Shown: positions 46,956 to 55,162 of the stretch, one piece after another
How positions within the stretch are numbered: the stretch's first letter is position 1
Layout of the letters: each line of letters begins with the position of its first letter
NCBI GenBank assembly: GCA_028710485.1
Contig: JAQTTZ010000010.1
Location: 1 to 64,000 of the forward strand
Direction of reading: 5' to 3'
DNA length: 64,000 nucleotides
Source: Bacteriovorax sp.
Lineage (GTDB): Bacteria > Bdellovibrionota > Bacteriovoracia > Bacteriovoracales > Bacteriovoracaceae
The notes under the pieces: model-generated
Databases searched by the model: none
Seen by the model: the letters and a program-made list of their open reading frames with translations, nothing else
What the model was told of the DNA's origin: nothing
Position numbers and translations under genes: made by a program

Positions 46956-47090
46956 GTTTAGTAAAATTTTTTTGATTTCTAAACTGTTAAGAAAGAAATC
47001 TTTAGACTAACTTAACATTAAATATAGAAAACTTAAACAAAGAATTAATGGGAAACAAAAATAAGTGATAAATAACAAAAAGGCGCATCA

Positions 47091-47870
47091 ATGATTTTTA
47101 CTAGCTGGAATGTAAACGGATTACGCTCAGTGTCGACAAAAGGTTTCGAACTTTGGTTCAGGCAAAATTTACCTGACGTTATTGCTTTACAGGAAATAAA
47201 AGCGACTGAAAAGGATGTTGAGGCCCTCATTTTGAACTGGAGTGATGTGTATGATGTGCATCTTTATCCGGCCGTCAAAAAAGGATACTCTGGAACCGCT
47301 TTGCTGATAAAAAAAACGGCCGCCCCTCTCTACGTCAAACGCGGAATAGGAGTCTCTGAATACGATAATGAAGGACGATTGATATACGCTGAATTTGAAA
47401 ATATCATTTTTATCAATGGCTACTTTCCCAACGGACAACGGGATCACACTCGAGTGGAATTTAAATTAGATTTTTCAAGACGTGTAGTGGCCTTGGCCCA
47501 CGAACTTCACCTGAAAACAAAAAAGGAAGTCATTATCACGGGTGATATCAATACAGCTCATTGCGAAATTGATCTGTCTAACCCCAAGGCCAATAGCAAA
47601 ACTACCGGCTTTCTTCCTAATGAACGAGCTTTCATCGATGAAATGATTGTTGGTGGGCTCACAGATGTCTTCCGCCACTTTCACCCGGGGCTTCCCGATC
47701 AATATACATGGTGGACTTACCGAGGTGACTGCAGGGAAAGAAATATTGGTTGGCGACTGGATTATTTTTTTGCCACCAAAAATCTATTATCAAAGGTAAA
47801 AACAGTTGAGCATCATCATCAAGTTTTAGGGAGCGATCACTGCCCTATCTTGCTTGAGATTGAACCCTGA
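47091..47870 (+). CDS. xth: Exodeoxyribonuclease III family AP endonuclease
   Basis: An exonuclease III/AP endonuclease that cuts at abasic sites and trims 3' ends in base excision repair. Active-site motifs are complete: SWNVNGLRS (Asn), IALQEIKATEKD (metal Glu), ITGDINTAHCEIDL (Asp, Asn), WRLDYFF and LGSDHCPILLEI (Asp-His). Length 259 is typical. An AAAAGGCG ribosome site precedes ATG 47091. Confidence 0.96.
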   Translation: MIFTSWNVNGLRSVSTKGFELWFRQNLPDVIALQEIKATEKDVEALILNWSDVYDVHLYPAVKKGYSGTALLIKKTAAPLYVKRGIGVSEYDNEGRLIYAEFENIIFINGYFPNGQRDHTRVEFKLDFSRRVVALAHELHLKTKKEVIITGDINTAHCEIDLSNPKANSKTTGFLPNERAFIDEMIVGGLTDVFRHFHPGLPDQYTWWTYRGDCRERNIGWRLDYFFATKNLLSKVKTVEHHHQVLGSDHCPILLEIEP

Positions 47871-47928
47871 TCCGTATTGGAGAAAAAAGACAATTTCTCA
47901 AAATTTATAAAATTTAAAAGGTATACAA

Positions 47929-48468
47929 ATGGCAAAATTTTCCCTAATCCCTTTCACACAAGAAAATGCTCCAGACATCACGATCGAAGCGGAACTCAAT
48001 TATAATGAAGAATCTGTTTATGTAAGTTATAGAATAAAAAAGGGCACACCATTAATTGATTTAGGGTGCTCTACCCCCAACAAGTCCCGCGTATTAAAAC
48101 TCTGGGAAAAAACTTGTTTTGAGCTCTTTATAAAAAATAAAAATGACCAGTACATTGAATTTAATTTTTCACCAAACTTTGAATGGAATTGTTTTTATTT
48201 TGATAAAAAAGGTGACGTCCTCAAAGAATGGGATGACATGGCAATGCCTGTAACTGATATTTTATTAAGCAGCGAACATTTTTTACTATTCGTTGATATT
48301 AAAAAAGCATTTTTTCCCAAAGAATTTTTTAATGCTGATTCTGAATTGAATGCGGGAATAACGAGTGTAATAAAAGATAAGTCGGGGGCCATGAGTTATT
48401 GGGCCTTAGCACATGCAGATACCAGGCCCAATTTTCATCATTTTGATTCTTTTAAATATAAGTTTTAA
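47929..48468 (+). CDS. DOMON-like domain protein
   Basis: The 179-residue protein resembles the bacterial DOMON-like (carbohydrate-binding module 9-like) family: LWEKTCFELFIKNKNDQYIEFNFSPNFEWNCFYF and YWALAHADTRPNFHHFDSF. Members have a beta-sandwich and no known enzymatic activity. No signal peptide is present here. The gene follows xth by 58 bp and overlaps the convergent acidic-protein gene by 17 bp. Confidence 0.75.
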   Translation: MAKFSLIPFTQENAPDITIEAELNYNEESVYVSYRIKKGTPLIDLGCSTPNKSRVLKLWEKTCFELFIKNKNDQYIEFNFSPNFEWNCFYFDKKGDVLKEWDDMAMPVTDILLSSEHFLLFVDIKKAFFPKEFFNADSELNAGITSVIKDKSGAMSYWALAHADTRPNFHHFDSFKYKF

Positions 48469-48841
48469 TGGCGATGGTGTATTCCTTCTCAGTTATTTTA
48501 CTAACCAGGCCGGTCACTAACAATTCTTGAAAACAAGAGCTTGTTAATTTTTTTCCCATATCGTCCATCACTACACTATAAATTTTATCTTCAGTTTTAA
48601 AATCTAGTGAAACAACTTTTCCTTCTTTGGATCTCTCGCGAGGCCTGATCGTTCCAGAAAGTTGAACTAGTTTGTCTTTATAGAAATAATAGTTATCGCG
48701 ATTAAATCCCGATCCCTCTGCTTTATCTTTTTTACCTGAAGGTTTCCCTTCACCATCTTCATCAAATTCTTCATCTCCACCTTCGGTATCAGTATCAATT
48801 TCTTCATCACCATCTTCAAATTCGTCTTTGAATCCACCCAT
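48452..48841 (-). CDS. Acidic protein with small beta-rich C-terminal domain
   Basis: This 129-residue protein has a strongly acidic N-terminus (EFEDGDEEIDTDTEGGDEEFDEDGEG). The C-terminal 85 residues look like a beta barrel of OB type (NYYFYKDKLVQLSGTIRPRER, KVVSLDFKTEDKIYSVVM, LLVTGLVSKITEKEYTIAI). A nucleic acid-binding role is possible but not shown. AGGGGA lies about 12 bases before ATG 48841. I do not recognise the family. Confidence 0.55.
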   Translation of the reverse strand: MGGFKDEFEDGDEEIDTDTEGGDEEFDEDGEGKPSGKKDKAEGSGFNRDNYYFYKDKLVQLSGTIRPRERSKEGKVVSLDFKTEDKIYSVVMDDMGKKLTSSCFQELLVTGLVSKITEKEYTIAIKTYI

Positions 48842-49010
48842 AAATAGGTATTCCCCTTAATAAATTACTTCTCTTTTTGGTTACAGTTATATCTTAGACT
48901 AAAAAATTCAGAATAATCACTAGAAAATCAACACTTTGGTGAAATTTTTAAGGTTTCTCCCAAACTCGGCAAGTGCTATACTGATATCAGGAACATGTAT
49001 GGAGGATTAT

Positions 49011-49229
49011 GTGCGCAAAATAAAATACTTATCTCATTTCTCTTATTTATTTATAATCGCTTTTATTGCGGTAATGGCGATAACAACACCTATAAGATCG
49101 ATGGCCCAAGACGATATGCCCAACGATGAGGAAACAATAATTCCTTCAAGCAATAATAGTGCGCCTCCGCCAATTATTGATGAAAGTGATTCTGGTGCAG
49201 TCAATGATGTTGAAGAATACGATGGCTAA
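49011..49229 (+). CDS. Small exported protein
   Basis: GTG 49011 has GGAGG 5 bases upstream and starts a signal peptide (RKIKYLSHFSYLFIIAFIAVMAI, probable cleavage after SMA). The track start at 48936 is a TTG without support. The mature 38-residue peptide is acidic and Pro/Ser/Asn rich (DDMPNDEETIIPSSNNSAPPP). No domain is known. A strong terminator follows the stop. Confidence 0.6.
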   Translation: MRKIKYLSHFSYLFIIAFIAVMAITTPIRSMAQDDMPNDEETIIPSSNNSAPPPIIDESDSGAVNDVEEYDG

Positions 49230-49245
49230 ATAACCCCATATGAAG

Positions 49246-49276
49246 GACCGGTGCCTAAACTTGCACCGGTCTTTTT
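49246..49276 (+). terminator. Intrinsic terminator after the small exported protein
   Basis: GACCGGTGC pairs with GCACCGGTC across an 8-base loop and is followed by five Ts. It ends 9 bases before the stop of the convergent bufferin-like gene. Confidence 0.9.
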
Positions 49277-49284
49277 ATTTAGGA

Positions 49285-49554
49285 TTAAGCTTTCTTAAAG
49301 GTCCCTTTCTTCTCTTTGCACACTTTTTCGGATGTTTTCAGCCATCCTTTTGCCTTGCATGCGTTAGTCCCAGCACAAGAATTTTTCTCGCTATGGCACG
49401 CTGACGTACCTTTACAAGAATTAATTCCATGGCATTGACCTTCGATCGCTTTTGCTTCTTGCTGAGGGGCGACTGCCTTTGCAACGTCGGCCGCTGTTGC
49501 CGATAGAGCTAATCCTGAAAGTGCTGCTGCTAGTAATAAATTTCTTGAGTCCAT
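49285..49554 (-). CDS. BufA2-like periplasmic bufferin-type metallophore precursor
   Basis: This is an 89-residue precursor with an export signal (MDSRNLLLAAALSGLALSATA) and six cysteines at 41, 47, 53, 60, 66 and 79. They lie in the pattern CHGINSCKGTSACHSEKNSCAGTNAC...W...C that is characteristic of BufA2-type bufferins. In known systems these peptides are modified by the MNIO enzyme BufB (DUF692) with BufC and bind copper or related metals in the periplasm. No bufB or bufC is found near it here. A perfect AGGAGG site precedes ATG 49554. It is divergent from the MarR/GbsR-type regulator gene. Confidence 0.85.
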   Translation of the reverse strand: MDSRNLLLAAALSGLALSATAADVAKAVAPQQEAKAIEGQCHGINSCKGTSACHSEKNSCAGTNACKAKGWLKTSEKVCKEKKGTFKKA

Positions 49555-49674
49555 GAAACCTCCTAAAAGTTAGATTTTGTGATAATAATAACAAAGTTCT
49601 GGACATTCTAAACACAAATCGCAGATATTCTATTTATTATATTTTTGTAATACAAGATAATCAACAGGTGTCAT

Positions 49675-50313
49675 GTGTTTATTGAACCAGAGATTTTAAA
49701 AGAACTGCCGCATTTTGAAATGTTTTTTAATCGAATAGGTTTTAAGCGCATTGATGGATCAGTTTTTGGTCTTTTGGTCTTGGCCCAAAAGCCGCTGACT
49801 TCTGAAGAAATTGAAGAGGCCCTGAAGCTCTCTCAAAGTGCGGTGTCCCTTTCTCTTAAAACTCTCGCCCATTTTGGGGCGATTGAAACTAAAGACCTCA
49901 GAGAAAATTCGAAGGCCCGCGTTCATACAGCAAAAGAAGATTCTTTAAATATTGTAGCTTCGCTTTTTAGAAAGCGCGAAGAAGAATATATTGTCGATTT
50001 TAAACTGATGGCCCAAAGAGTATTAGATAAATCCAATGGTGCGGACAATTTAGCTCGCAAAAAACGCATGCAATCTATCATCAGCACTTGCGAGATAGCA
50101 GAATCAGTCATGAACTTCGTTATCACAATAGCTCAAAATAAATCGAGAGAAAATCACGAACAATATGCCGCTCAATACGAAGCGATCGTAAAGCGATTGC
50201 CAAAGGCGCTGGATTTGATTGCCACTACGGCCGGTCCGTTAGCTGATATGACAATAAGCTTAAAAGAAACTTTAACCACAACATTTAAAAATAATTTTAA
50301 AGGACTACGCTGA
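49675..50313 (+). CDS. MarR/GbsR-type winged-helix regulator heading the olefin operon
   Basis: The 212-residue protein starts at GTG 49675 (the overlapping ATG 49673 frame stops at once). Residues about 25-90 form a winged helix (GSVFGLLVLAQKPLTSEEIEEALKLSQSAVSLSLKTLAHFGAIE). A long C-terminal helical part suggests dimerisation and perhaps ligand sensing. It lies 1 bp before the ketosynthase gene, so it is the first gene of the eight-gene operon and most likely controls it. The ligand could be an acyl compound, but this is not visible. Confidence 0.8.
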   Translation: MFIEPEILKELPHFEMFFNRIGFKRIDGSVFGLLVLAQKPLTSEEIEEALKLSQSAVSLSLKTLAHFGAIETKDLRENSKARVHTAKEDSLNIVASLFRKREEEYIVDFKLMAQRVLDKSNGADNLARKKRMQSIISTCEIAESVMNFVITIAQNKSRENHEQYAAQYEAIVKRLPKALDLIATTAGPLADMTISLKETLTTTFKNNFKGLR

Positions 50314-50314
50314 A

Positions 50315-51568
50315 ATGAAACCAGAGAATTGCAAAGACACTCAAAGAATTGTTATTACCGGTATCGGTCTCACTTCCCCAATGGGAAATAATTTATCAGA
50401 ATTTAGAGATGGTCTTTTAAATAATGGCTCGGGAATTACCCATACCGAAATTCGCCATATGGGCGTGGTCGCGGCCGGACTTTGTAAATTCGATGAAGCC
50501 CGCTACCAGCCTAAAAAAATGAGAAGACGTGGAACTCGCGCTGGTGCTATTTCAATTTATTGTGCCAATGAAGCCGTTGTTGATTCAGGAATTGATTTTG
50601 CTGGCGTCGATAAGAATCGAGTGGGAGTTTATCTCGGAATTACAGAACACGGAAACGTTGAAACAGAAAACGAAATCCACGATCTCTATAACGAGCATAA
50701 AATGGATGTGTCGTTATGGTCCCATCACCATAACCCCAGAACAGTGGCCAATAATCCAGCAGGAGAAGTCACTCTTAATATGGGAATCACGGGAGCTCAT
50801 TATACTATCGGCGCCGCTTGTGCCGCTGGAAATTTAGGCATTATCCAAGGAGTGCAGCAACTTTTATTAGACGAAGTTGATATTGCTCTCGCCGGTGGAG
50901 TTTCTGAATCTACTGAAACTTTTGGAATTTTTGCGGCCTTCAAGGCCCAAGGTGCTCTTGGTCACCATGAAGATCCAGCTCTGGCCACTCGCCCACTTGA
51001 TGTCAATAGAAATGGAATTGTCGTTTCTGAAGGTGGTGCGGTTTATGTATTAGAGCGATTAAGTGATGCGAAAAAAAGAAAGGCAAAAATTTACGGAGAA
51101 ATTATAGGGTATCACAGCAATAGTGATGCCAGCGATTTCGTTCTTCCCAATACAGAACGCCAAATTGAATGTATAAGAATGGCCATAAAAAAAGCAGGCA
51201 TCGAGATTAACGAAATTGATATTGTTAATATGCACGCCACAGGAACAGTTCTAGGAGATATTCAAGAATGTGATGCTGTTCAAAAACTTTTTGGTGAATG
51301 CCCAAACGTATACGTGAATGCCACTAAAGGATTTATCGGTCACGCCATGGGAGCGGCCGGAGCACTGGAACTAGCAGGAAATATTCCTTCGTTTACTGAT
51401 GGTTATATTCACCCTTGTAAGAAAATAGAAAACCTCGATCCCCTATGTAGCGTTCGCAATTTAGTCAACGGCGAGAAAGTCGCTCGCGATGTAAAAATCA
51501 TATTAAATAATTCTTTCGGAATGCTCGGAATAAATTCAACGTTAATTGTGCAAAAGTTTAAGGAGTAG
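50315..51568 (+). CDS. FabF-like beta-ketoacyl-ACP synthase with altered gating loop
   Basis: This is a 417-residue condensing enzyme of the KAS I/II type. Catalytic residues are present: Cys in IGAACAAGN, His in NMHATGT and His in KGFIGHAMGAAGA. FabF enzymes have NSFGFGG near the C-terminus, which gates substrate entry; here it reads NSFGMLGIN, a real departure. The HATGT form of the first His motif is also unusual. The enzyme probably extends a special acyl chain on the ACP encoded next. It starts 1 bp after the regulator gene and ends 2 bp before the ACP gene. AAAGGA precedes ATG 50315. Confidence 0.93.
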   Translation: MKPENCKDTQRIVITGIGLTSPMGNNLSEFRDGLLNNGSGITHTEIRHMGVVAAGLCKFDEARYQPKKMRRRGTRAGAISIYCANEAVVDSGIDFAGVDKNRVGVYLGITEHGNVETENEIHDLYNEHKMDVSLWSHHHNPRTVANNPAGEVTLNMGITGAHYTIGAACAAGNLGIIQGVQQLLLDEVDIALAGGVSESTETFGIFAAFKAQGALGHHEDPALATRPLDVNRNGIVVSEGGAVYVLERLSDAKKRKAKIYGEIIGYHSNSDASDFVLPNTERQIECIRMAIKKAGIEINEIDIVNMHATGTVLGDIQECDAVQKLFGECPNVYVNATKGFIGHAMGAAGALELAGNIPSFTDGYIHPCKKIENLDPLCSVRNLVNGEKVARDVKIILNNSFGMLGINSTLIVQKFKE

Positions 51569-51570
51569 TT

Positions 51571-51822
51571 ATGCTAACAAATGAAGAAGTAAGATCAAAA
51601 GTTTTAGATATTATTGCAGATATCGCTCTTGATGATGATGTATCAAACTTGAAAGATGAAGTTGCGTTGAGAGAACAACTTGACCTGGATTCAATGGACT
51701 TTTTAGACATCGTAATGGAATTAAAAAAACGTCATAAGATTGAAGTTCCTCAAGAAGACTACAGTCGTCTGGTGTCTATGCAGTCTTGTGTTGAATATCT
51801 TGCACCAAAATTCAACGCTTAA
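51571..51822 (+). CDS. Acyl carrier protein (operon-specific)
   Basis: An 83-residue acyl carrier protein. The phosphopantetheine Ser is in LDLDSMDFLDIVMELKK (the DSMD form of the usual DSL motif). Helices before and after fit the ACP fold. It lies 2 bp after the ketosynthase gene and 5 bp before the CrtI-like gene, so it likely carries the chain that these enzymes act on. AAGGAG precedes ATG 51571. It is probably distinct from the housekeeping ACP, which is not in this window. Confidence 0.95.
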   Translation: MLTNEEVRSKVLDIIADIALDDDVSNLKDEVALREQLDLDSMDFLDIVMELKKRHKIEVPQEDYSRLVSMQSCVEYLAPKFNA

Positions 51823-51827
51823 TTAAA

Positions 51828-53240
51828 ATGGCCAAATACGATTGCGTAATTATCGGAGCTGGAATGTCAGGCCTTGCGGCCGGCATCCGGCTCTCGATGT
51901 ATAACAAAAAAGTAGTGATTCTCGAAAAACACACTATTAGCGGTGGACTCAATTCCTATTATGCCCGTGGAAAAAGAAAATTTGATGTTGGACTTCATGC
52001 TCTAACCAATTTTATCGATCCCACAGAGCGAGGAAAACCTTTTAATAAATTGATGAAACAACTGCGCATTCCTTATGATCAGTTTAAACTTCATCCGCAA
52101 AATTATTCGGTCATTCAGTTTCCTGATAAAAAATTGAAATTTACCAATGATATTGATTTTTTAATTGAAGAAGTTAGAATCAATTTCCCCCACGAAATTG
52201 ATGGGTTCATGAGTCTGCTTAATCATATTCAGAATTTTAATGAAGTTGATTTGTCTAATAAAATGGCCATGGCAAAAATTGTTGTGAAAAACTTCATTAA
52301 AGATGAATCTCTCATTGAAATGATATTTTGCCCCCTTTTGATTTACGGAAGTGCCTGGGAAAACGATATGGATTTTTCTCAGTTTGTGGTTATGTTTAAA
52401 AGTATTTTCCTTGAAGGATTTTCTCGCCCCGAAGGTGGAGTGAGAACAATTATTGATTTGCTTTTAAAAAGATTTGAAGAATGTGGAGGAGAGCTTCGTT
52501 TCAAATCTGAGGTGACCCGGATTATTTCGGCCAATGCTCAAGTGTCTGCTGTTGAAATTAACGGAAATGAAATTATTGAATGTGATAATATCCTCTCATC
52601 AATGGGGTTGCCTGAAACAATATCGGTTTTGGATCAGGATTCTGCTTACTCGCCACGAGTTGGAAATCTCTCTTTTACTGAAAGTATTTTGATTACTGAT
52701 AAAAAGCCAAAAGATCTGGGAATAGATGCAACTATTATTTTTTATAATAATCGTCCTGAGTACCATTACCAAAAACCAAAGACTATTTTTGATAGTGAGA
52801 GTGCTGTGGTTTGTTTTCCCAATAACTTCTTATATGGATCCCATGGGGACGACTACAACGAAGGAGTTCTCCGAGTGACAAATATTGCGAATTTTGAATT
52901 ATGGAATAAGCAAAAACTAATATCGCTTGAGGCCTATAAAGAAAGCAAAATGGAAGTTTTTAATCAAAGTCTTCGCATTTTAAAAAATTGTGGTCTTGGA
53001 TCTAATGATTCAAATTATGAAATTCTTTTTAAAGATATTTTTACTCCCACTACAATCAAGCGCTATACCGGTCATTTCGGTGGAACGGTTTATGGATCTA
53101 TCGATAAAACCAGAAACGGAACAACTGATATTGGCGGTCTGTTTATCTGTGGAACTGACCAGGGATTCTTAGGAATTGTGGGCTCTATACTTTCTGGAAT
53201 TTCCATGGCCAATCTTCATATCCTATCGAGTAATTTATGA
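51828..53240 (+). CDS. CrtI/phytoene-desaturase-family FAD oxidoreductase
   Basis: The 470-residue protein starts with a dinucleotide-binding fold (DCVIIGAGMSGLAAGIRLSMYNKKVVILEK) and has the CrtI-family GGLNSYYARGKRKFDVGLH segment and the C-terminal FAD motif GGLFICGTDQGFLGIVGS. Family members desaturate or isomerise long conjugated chains. No carotenoid genes (crtB, crtE) are nearby, and the position between ACP and oleA points to an acyl substrate. The reaction (desaturation, saturation or isomerisation) is open. It overlaps oleA by 4 bp. Confidence 0.85.
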   Translation: MAKYDCVIIGAGMSGLAAGIRLSMYNKKVVILEKHTISGGLNSYYARGKRKFDVGLHALTNFIDPTERGKPFNKLMKQLRIPYDQFKLHPQNYSVIQFPDKKLKFTNDIDFLIEEVRINFPHEIDGFMSLLNHIQNFNEVDLSNKMAMAKIVVKNFIKDESLIEMIFCPLLIYGSAWENDMDFSQFVVMFKSIFLEGFSRPEGGVRTIIDLLLKRFEECGGELRFKSEVTRIISANAQVSAVEINGNEIIECDNILSSMGLPETISVLDQDSAYSPRVGNLSFTESILITDKKPKDLGIDATIIFYNNRPEYHYQKPKTIFDSESAVVCFPNNFLYGSHGDDYNEGVLRVTNIANFELWNKQKLISLEAYKESKMEVFNQSLRILKNCGLGSNDSNYEILFKDIFTPTTIKRYTGHFGGTVYGSIDKTRNGTTDIGGLFICGTDQGFLGIVGSILSGISMANLHILSSNL

Positions 53241-54268
53241 AATTTAATAATGTAGTCATTGAATCTTTTGCTTATTCGATCTCTGAGCAACTGATGACTT
53301 CTAATATGATTGAAGAAGCTCTTGCTCCTCTTTATCAAAAACTAAAACTTCCGGAAGGAAGATTGGAGTTGATGACAGGCATTCAGTCCCGGCGAGTGTG
53401 GCCATCAGGGACTAAACCAAGTGACTTATCAACTCTGGCCTCCGAAAAATTATTTTTAAAATCTAATATAAAAAAAACAGACATCGATCTTTTGATTCAC
53501 GCTTCTGTATGTCGAGATTTTTTAGAACCAGCAACTGCCTCTGTCGTTCACGCTAATCTAGGCCTTCCTCGTAAAACAATGATTTTTGATTTATCCAATG
53601 CTTGTTTGGGTGTGATCAATGCCATCGTCGTTGCAGGAAATATGATTGATAATGGACAAATTAAAACGGCCTTGATTGTTTCAGGTGAAAACGGCGGGCC
53701 TCTAATTGAAAATACGATTCGTGAATTATTGAGCAATCCCAATATTGATCGCAAGAGTATTAAAAAATACATCGCCAATTTAACGATTGGTTCTGCGGCC
53801 ACTGCTATACTTCTGACTCATCGGGATTGTGCACCATCCGGCCATACTATTTTAGGTGGTGCTGTTGAGACAGATTCAAGTGCCAATCATCTTTGCAGAG
53901 GAGATGGCAATACTCACTCCCTCGTGATGCAAACAGATTCAGAAGAATTATTAAAATATGGCGTGATCCTGGCCAAGTCAACCTGGCAGGGTCTTTTGAC
54001 TGAACTTGCCTGGGATAATAATACTCCGGATTTAGTTCTCACTCATCAAGTGGGTACGGCCCATGAAAAACTATCGTTAGAGTCCTTAGAGTTAACTCAC
54101 GTTAAGACCTTTAGAACTTATCCCTTCCTTGGCAATACAGGATCGAGTGCACTCCCTATCACACTAATGATGGCCCATGAAGATGGAAAAATTAAAAAGG
54201 GTGAAAAAGTTGCATTGCTTGGAATTGGTTCTGGATTAAGTTCAATCATGCTGGGAGTAGAGTGGTAA
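53237..54268 (+). CDS. oleA: OleA: acyl-CoA head-to-head condensing enzyme
   Basis: This thiolase-fold enzyme performs a non-decarboxylative Claisen condensation of two fatty acyl-CoAs to a beta-keto acid. OleA-specific features are the catalytic Cys in DLSNACLGVINA, the glutamate in VCRDFLEP that substitutes for the FabH His/Asn chemistry, THQVG (His) and LGNTGSSALP (Asn). Length 343 is typical. The placement at the start of oleABCD supports the call over FabH. Confidence 0.95.
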   Translation: MKFNNVVIESFAYSISEQLMTSNMIEEALAPLYQKLKLPEGRLELMTGIQSRRVWPSGTKPSDLSTLASEKLFLKSNIKKTDIDLLIHASVCRDFLEPATASVVHANLGLPRKTMIFDLSNACLGVINAIVVAGNMIDNGQIKTALIVSGENGGPLIENTIRELLSNPNIDRKSIKKYIANLTIGSAATAILLTHRDCAPSGHTILGGAVETDSSANHLCRGDGNTHSLVMQTDSEELLKYGVILAKSTWQGLLTELAWDNNTPDLVLTHQVGTAHEKLSLESLELTHVKTFRTYPFLGNTGSSALPITLMMAHEDGKIKKGEKVALLGIGSGLSSIMLGVEW

Positions 54269-55158
54269 TGAGTACACAAAATAATATGCAAAAAATGATT
54301 ACGATACCCGCCGAATTAAAAGGGGAATACCCTTTTGATTCTCATTTTATGCCGATTCAAAATAATAATTTACACTATATAGACGTGGGAAGCGGGCAAA
54401 CCATTCTTATGCTTCATGGAAACCCAACCTGGTCATTTTTTTATCGCAATCTTGCCAAGCATTTTTCAAAAGATTTTCGAGTGGTTGTTCCTGATCATAT
54501 GGGTTGTGGACTTTCGAGCAAACCACAAGACTATGAGTACACATTAAAAACTCATATTGAAAATCTTTGCTTGTTAGTTGAAAAATTAAATTTATCCGAC
54601 ATCACCTTGGTCGTTCACGATTGGGGAGGGGCCATTGGAATGGGCCTCGCGACAAGATATCCTCATCTTATTAAAAAAATGGTAGTGATGAACACCGCGG
54701 CCTTTAGGTCGATGGAAATTCCGGCACGAATAAATATTTTAAAAAATCCAATTGGCCAGTGGTTTATAAGATCGTTTAATGGTTTTGCTGGTCCCGCGAC
54801 TTTTATGGCCACCACCAAAGGACTTAGTCCTCTGGTCAAAAAAGGATTCACACTTCCCTATCATGATTATGAATCAAGAATTGCCACCGCAAAATTTGTT
54901 CAAGATATTCCAATGAATGATACTCATCCTACTTATCAGACACTAAAAGATATTGAAGAAAAACTCCCAACGATCAAAGCTCCAATACTTCTTCTTTGGG
55001 GAGAAAAAGATTTTTGTTTCACCATGAACTTTCAAAAGCGCTGGTTAAATATTTTTCCAAATGCCAAGTCCATCACTTACCCGGAAGCAGGACACTACTT
55101 AATTGAGGACGAGAAGTCCGCAGTCATTAGCGAGATCGAAAAATTTTTAAAGGAATAA
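54268..55158 (+). CDS. oleB: OleB: beta-lactone decarboxylase (haloalkane-dehalogenase fold)
   Basis: The last step of the Ole pathway: removal of CO2 from a cis-beta-lactone to give a cis-olefin. The protein has the haloalkane-dehalogenase-like signature HGNPTWSFFYRNL (oxyanion), the nucleophile Asp in VVHDWGGAIG, the acid near LWGEKDFCF and the His in EAGHYLIED. ATG 54268 overlaps the oleA stop (TAATG) and has GGGAG upstream, so it is preferred to GTG 54262. In some bacteria OleB is fused to OleC; here they are separate. Confidence 0.93.
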   Translation: MSTQNNMQKMITIPAELKGEYPFDSHFMPIQNNNLHYIDVGSGQTILMLHGNPTWSFFYRNLAKHFSKDFRVVVPDHMGCGLSSKPQDYEYTLKTHIENLCLLVEKLNLSDITLVVHDWGGAIGMGLATRYPHLIKKMVVMNTAAFRSMEIPARINILKNPIGQWFIRSFNGFAGPATFMATTKGLSPLVKKGFTLPYHDYESRIATAKFVQDIPMNDTHPTYQTLKDIEEKLPTIKAPILLLWGEKDFCFTMNFQKRWLNIFPNAKSITYPEAGHYLIEDEKSAVISEIEKFLKE

Positions 55159-55162
55159 TTTA

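Noticed and set aside
50315-53240. Ketosynthase, ACP and CrtI-like genes considered as carotenoid or aryl polyene cluster
   Set aside because: No phytoene synthase, ammonia-lyase, acyltransferase or glycosyltransferase partners are present; the ole genes give a better context.
53237-54268. OleA considered as FabH (KAS III)
   Set aside because: The FLEP glutamate and the oleBCD neighbours identify OleA; FabH would not be followed by these genes.
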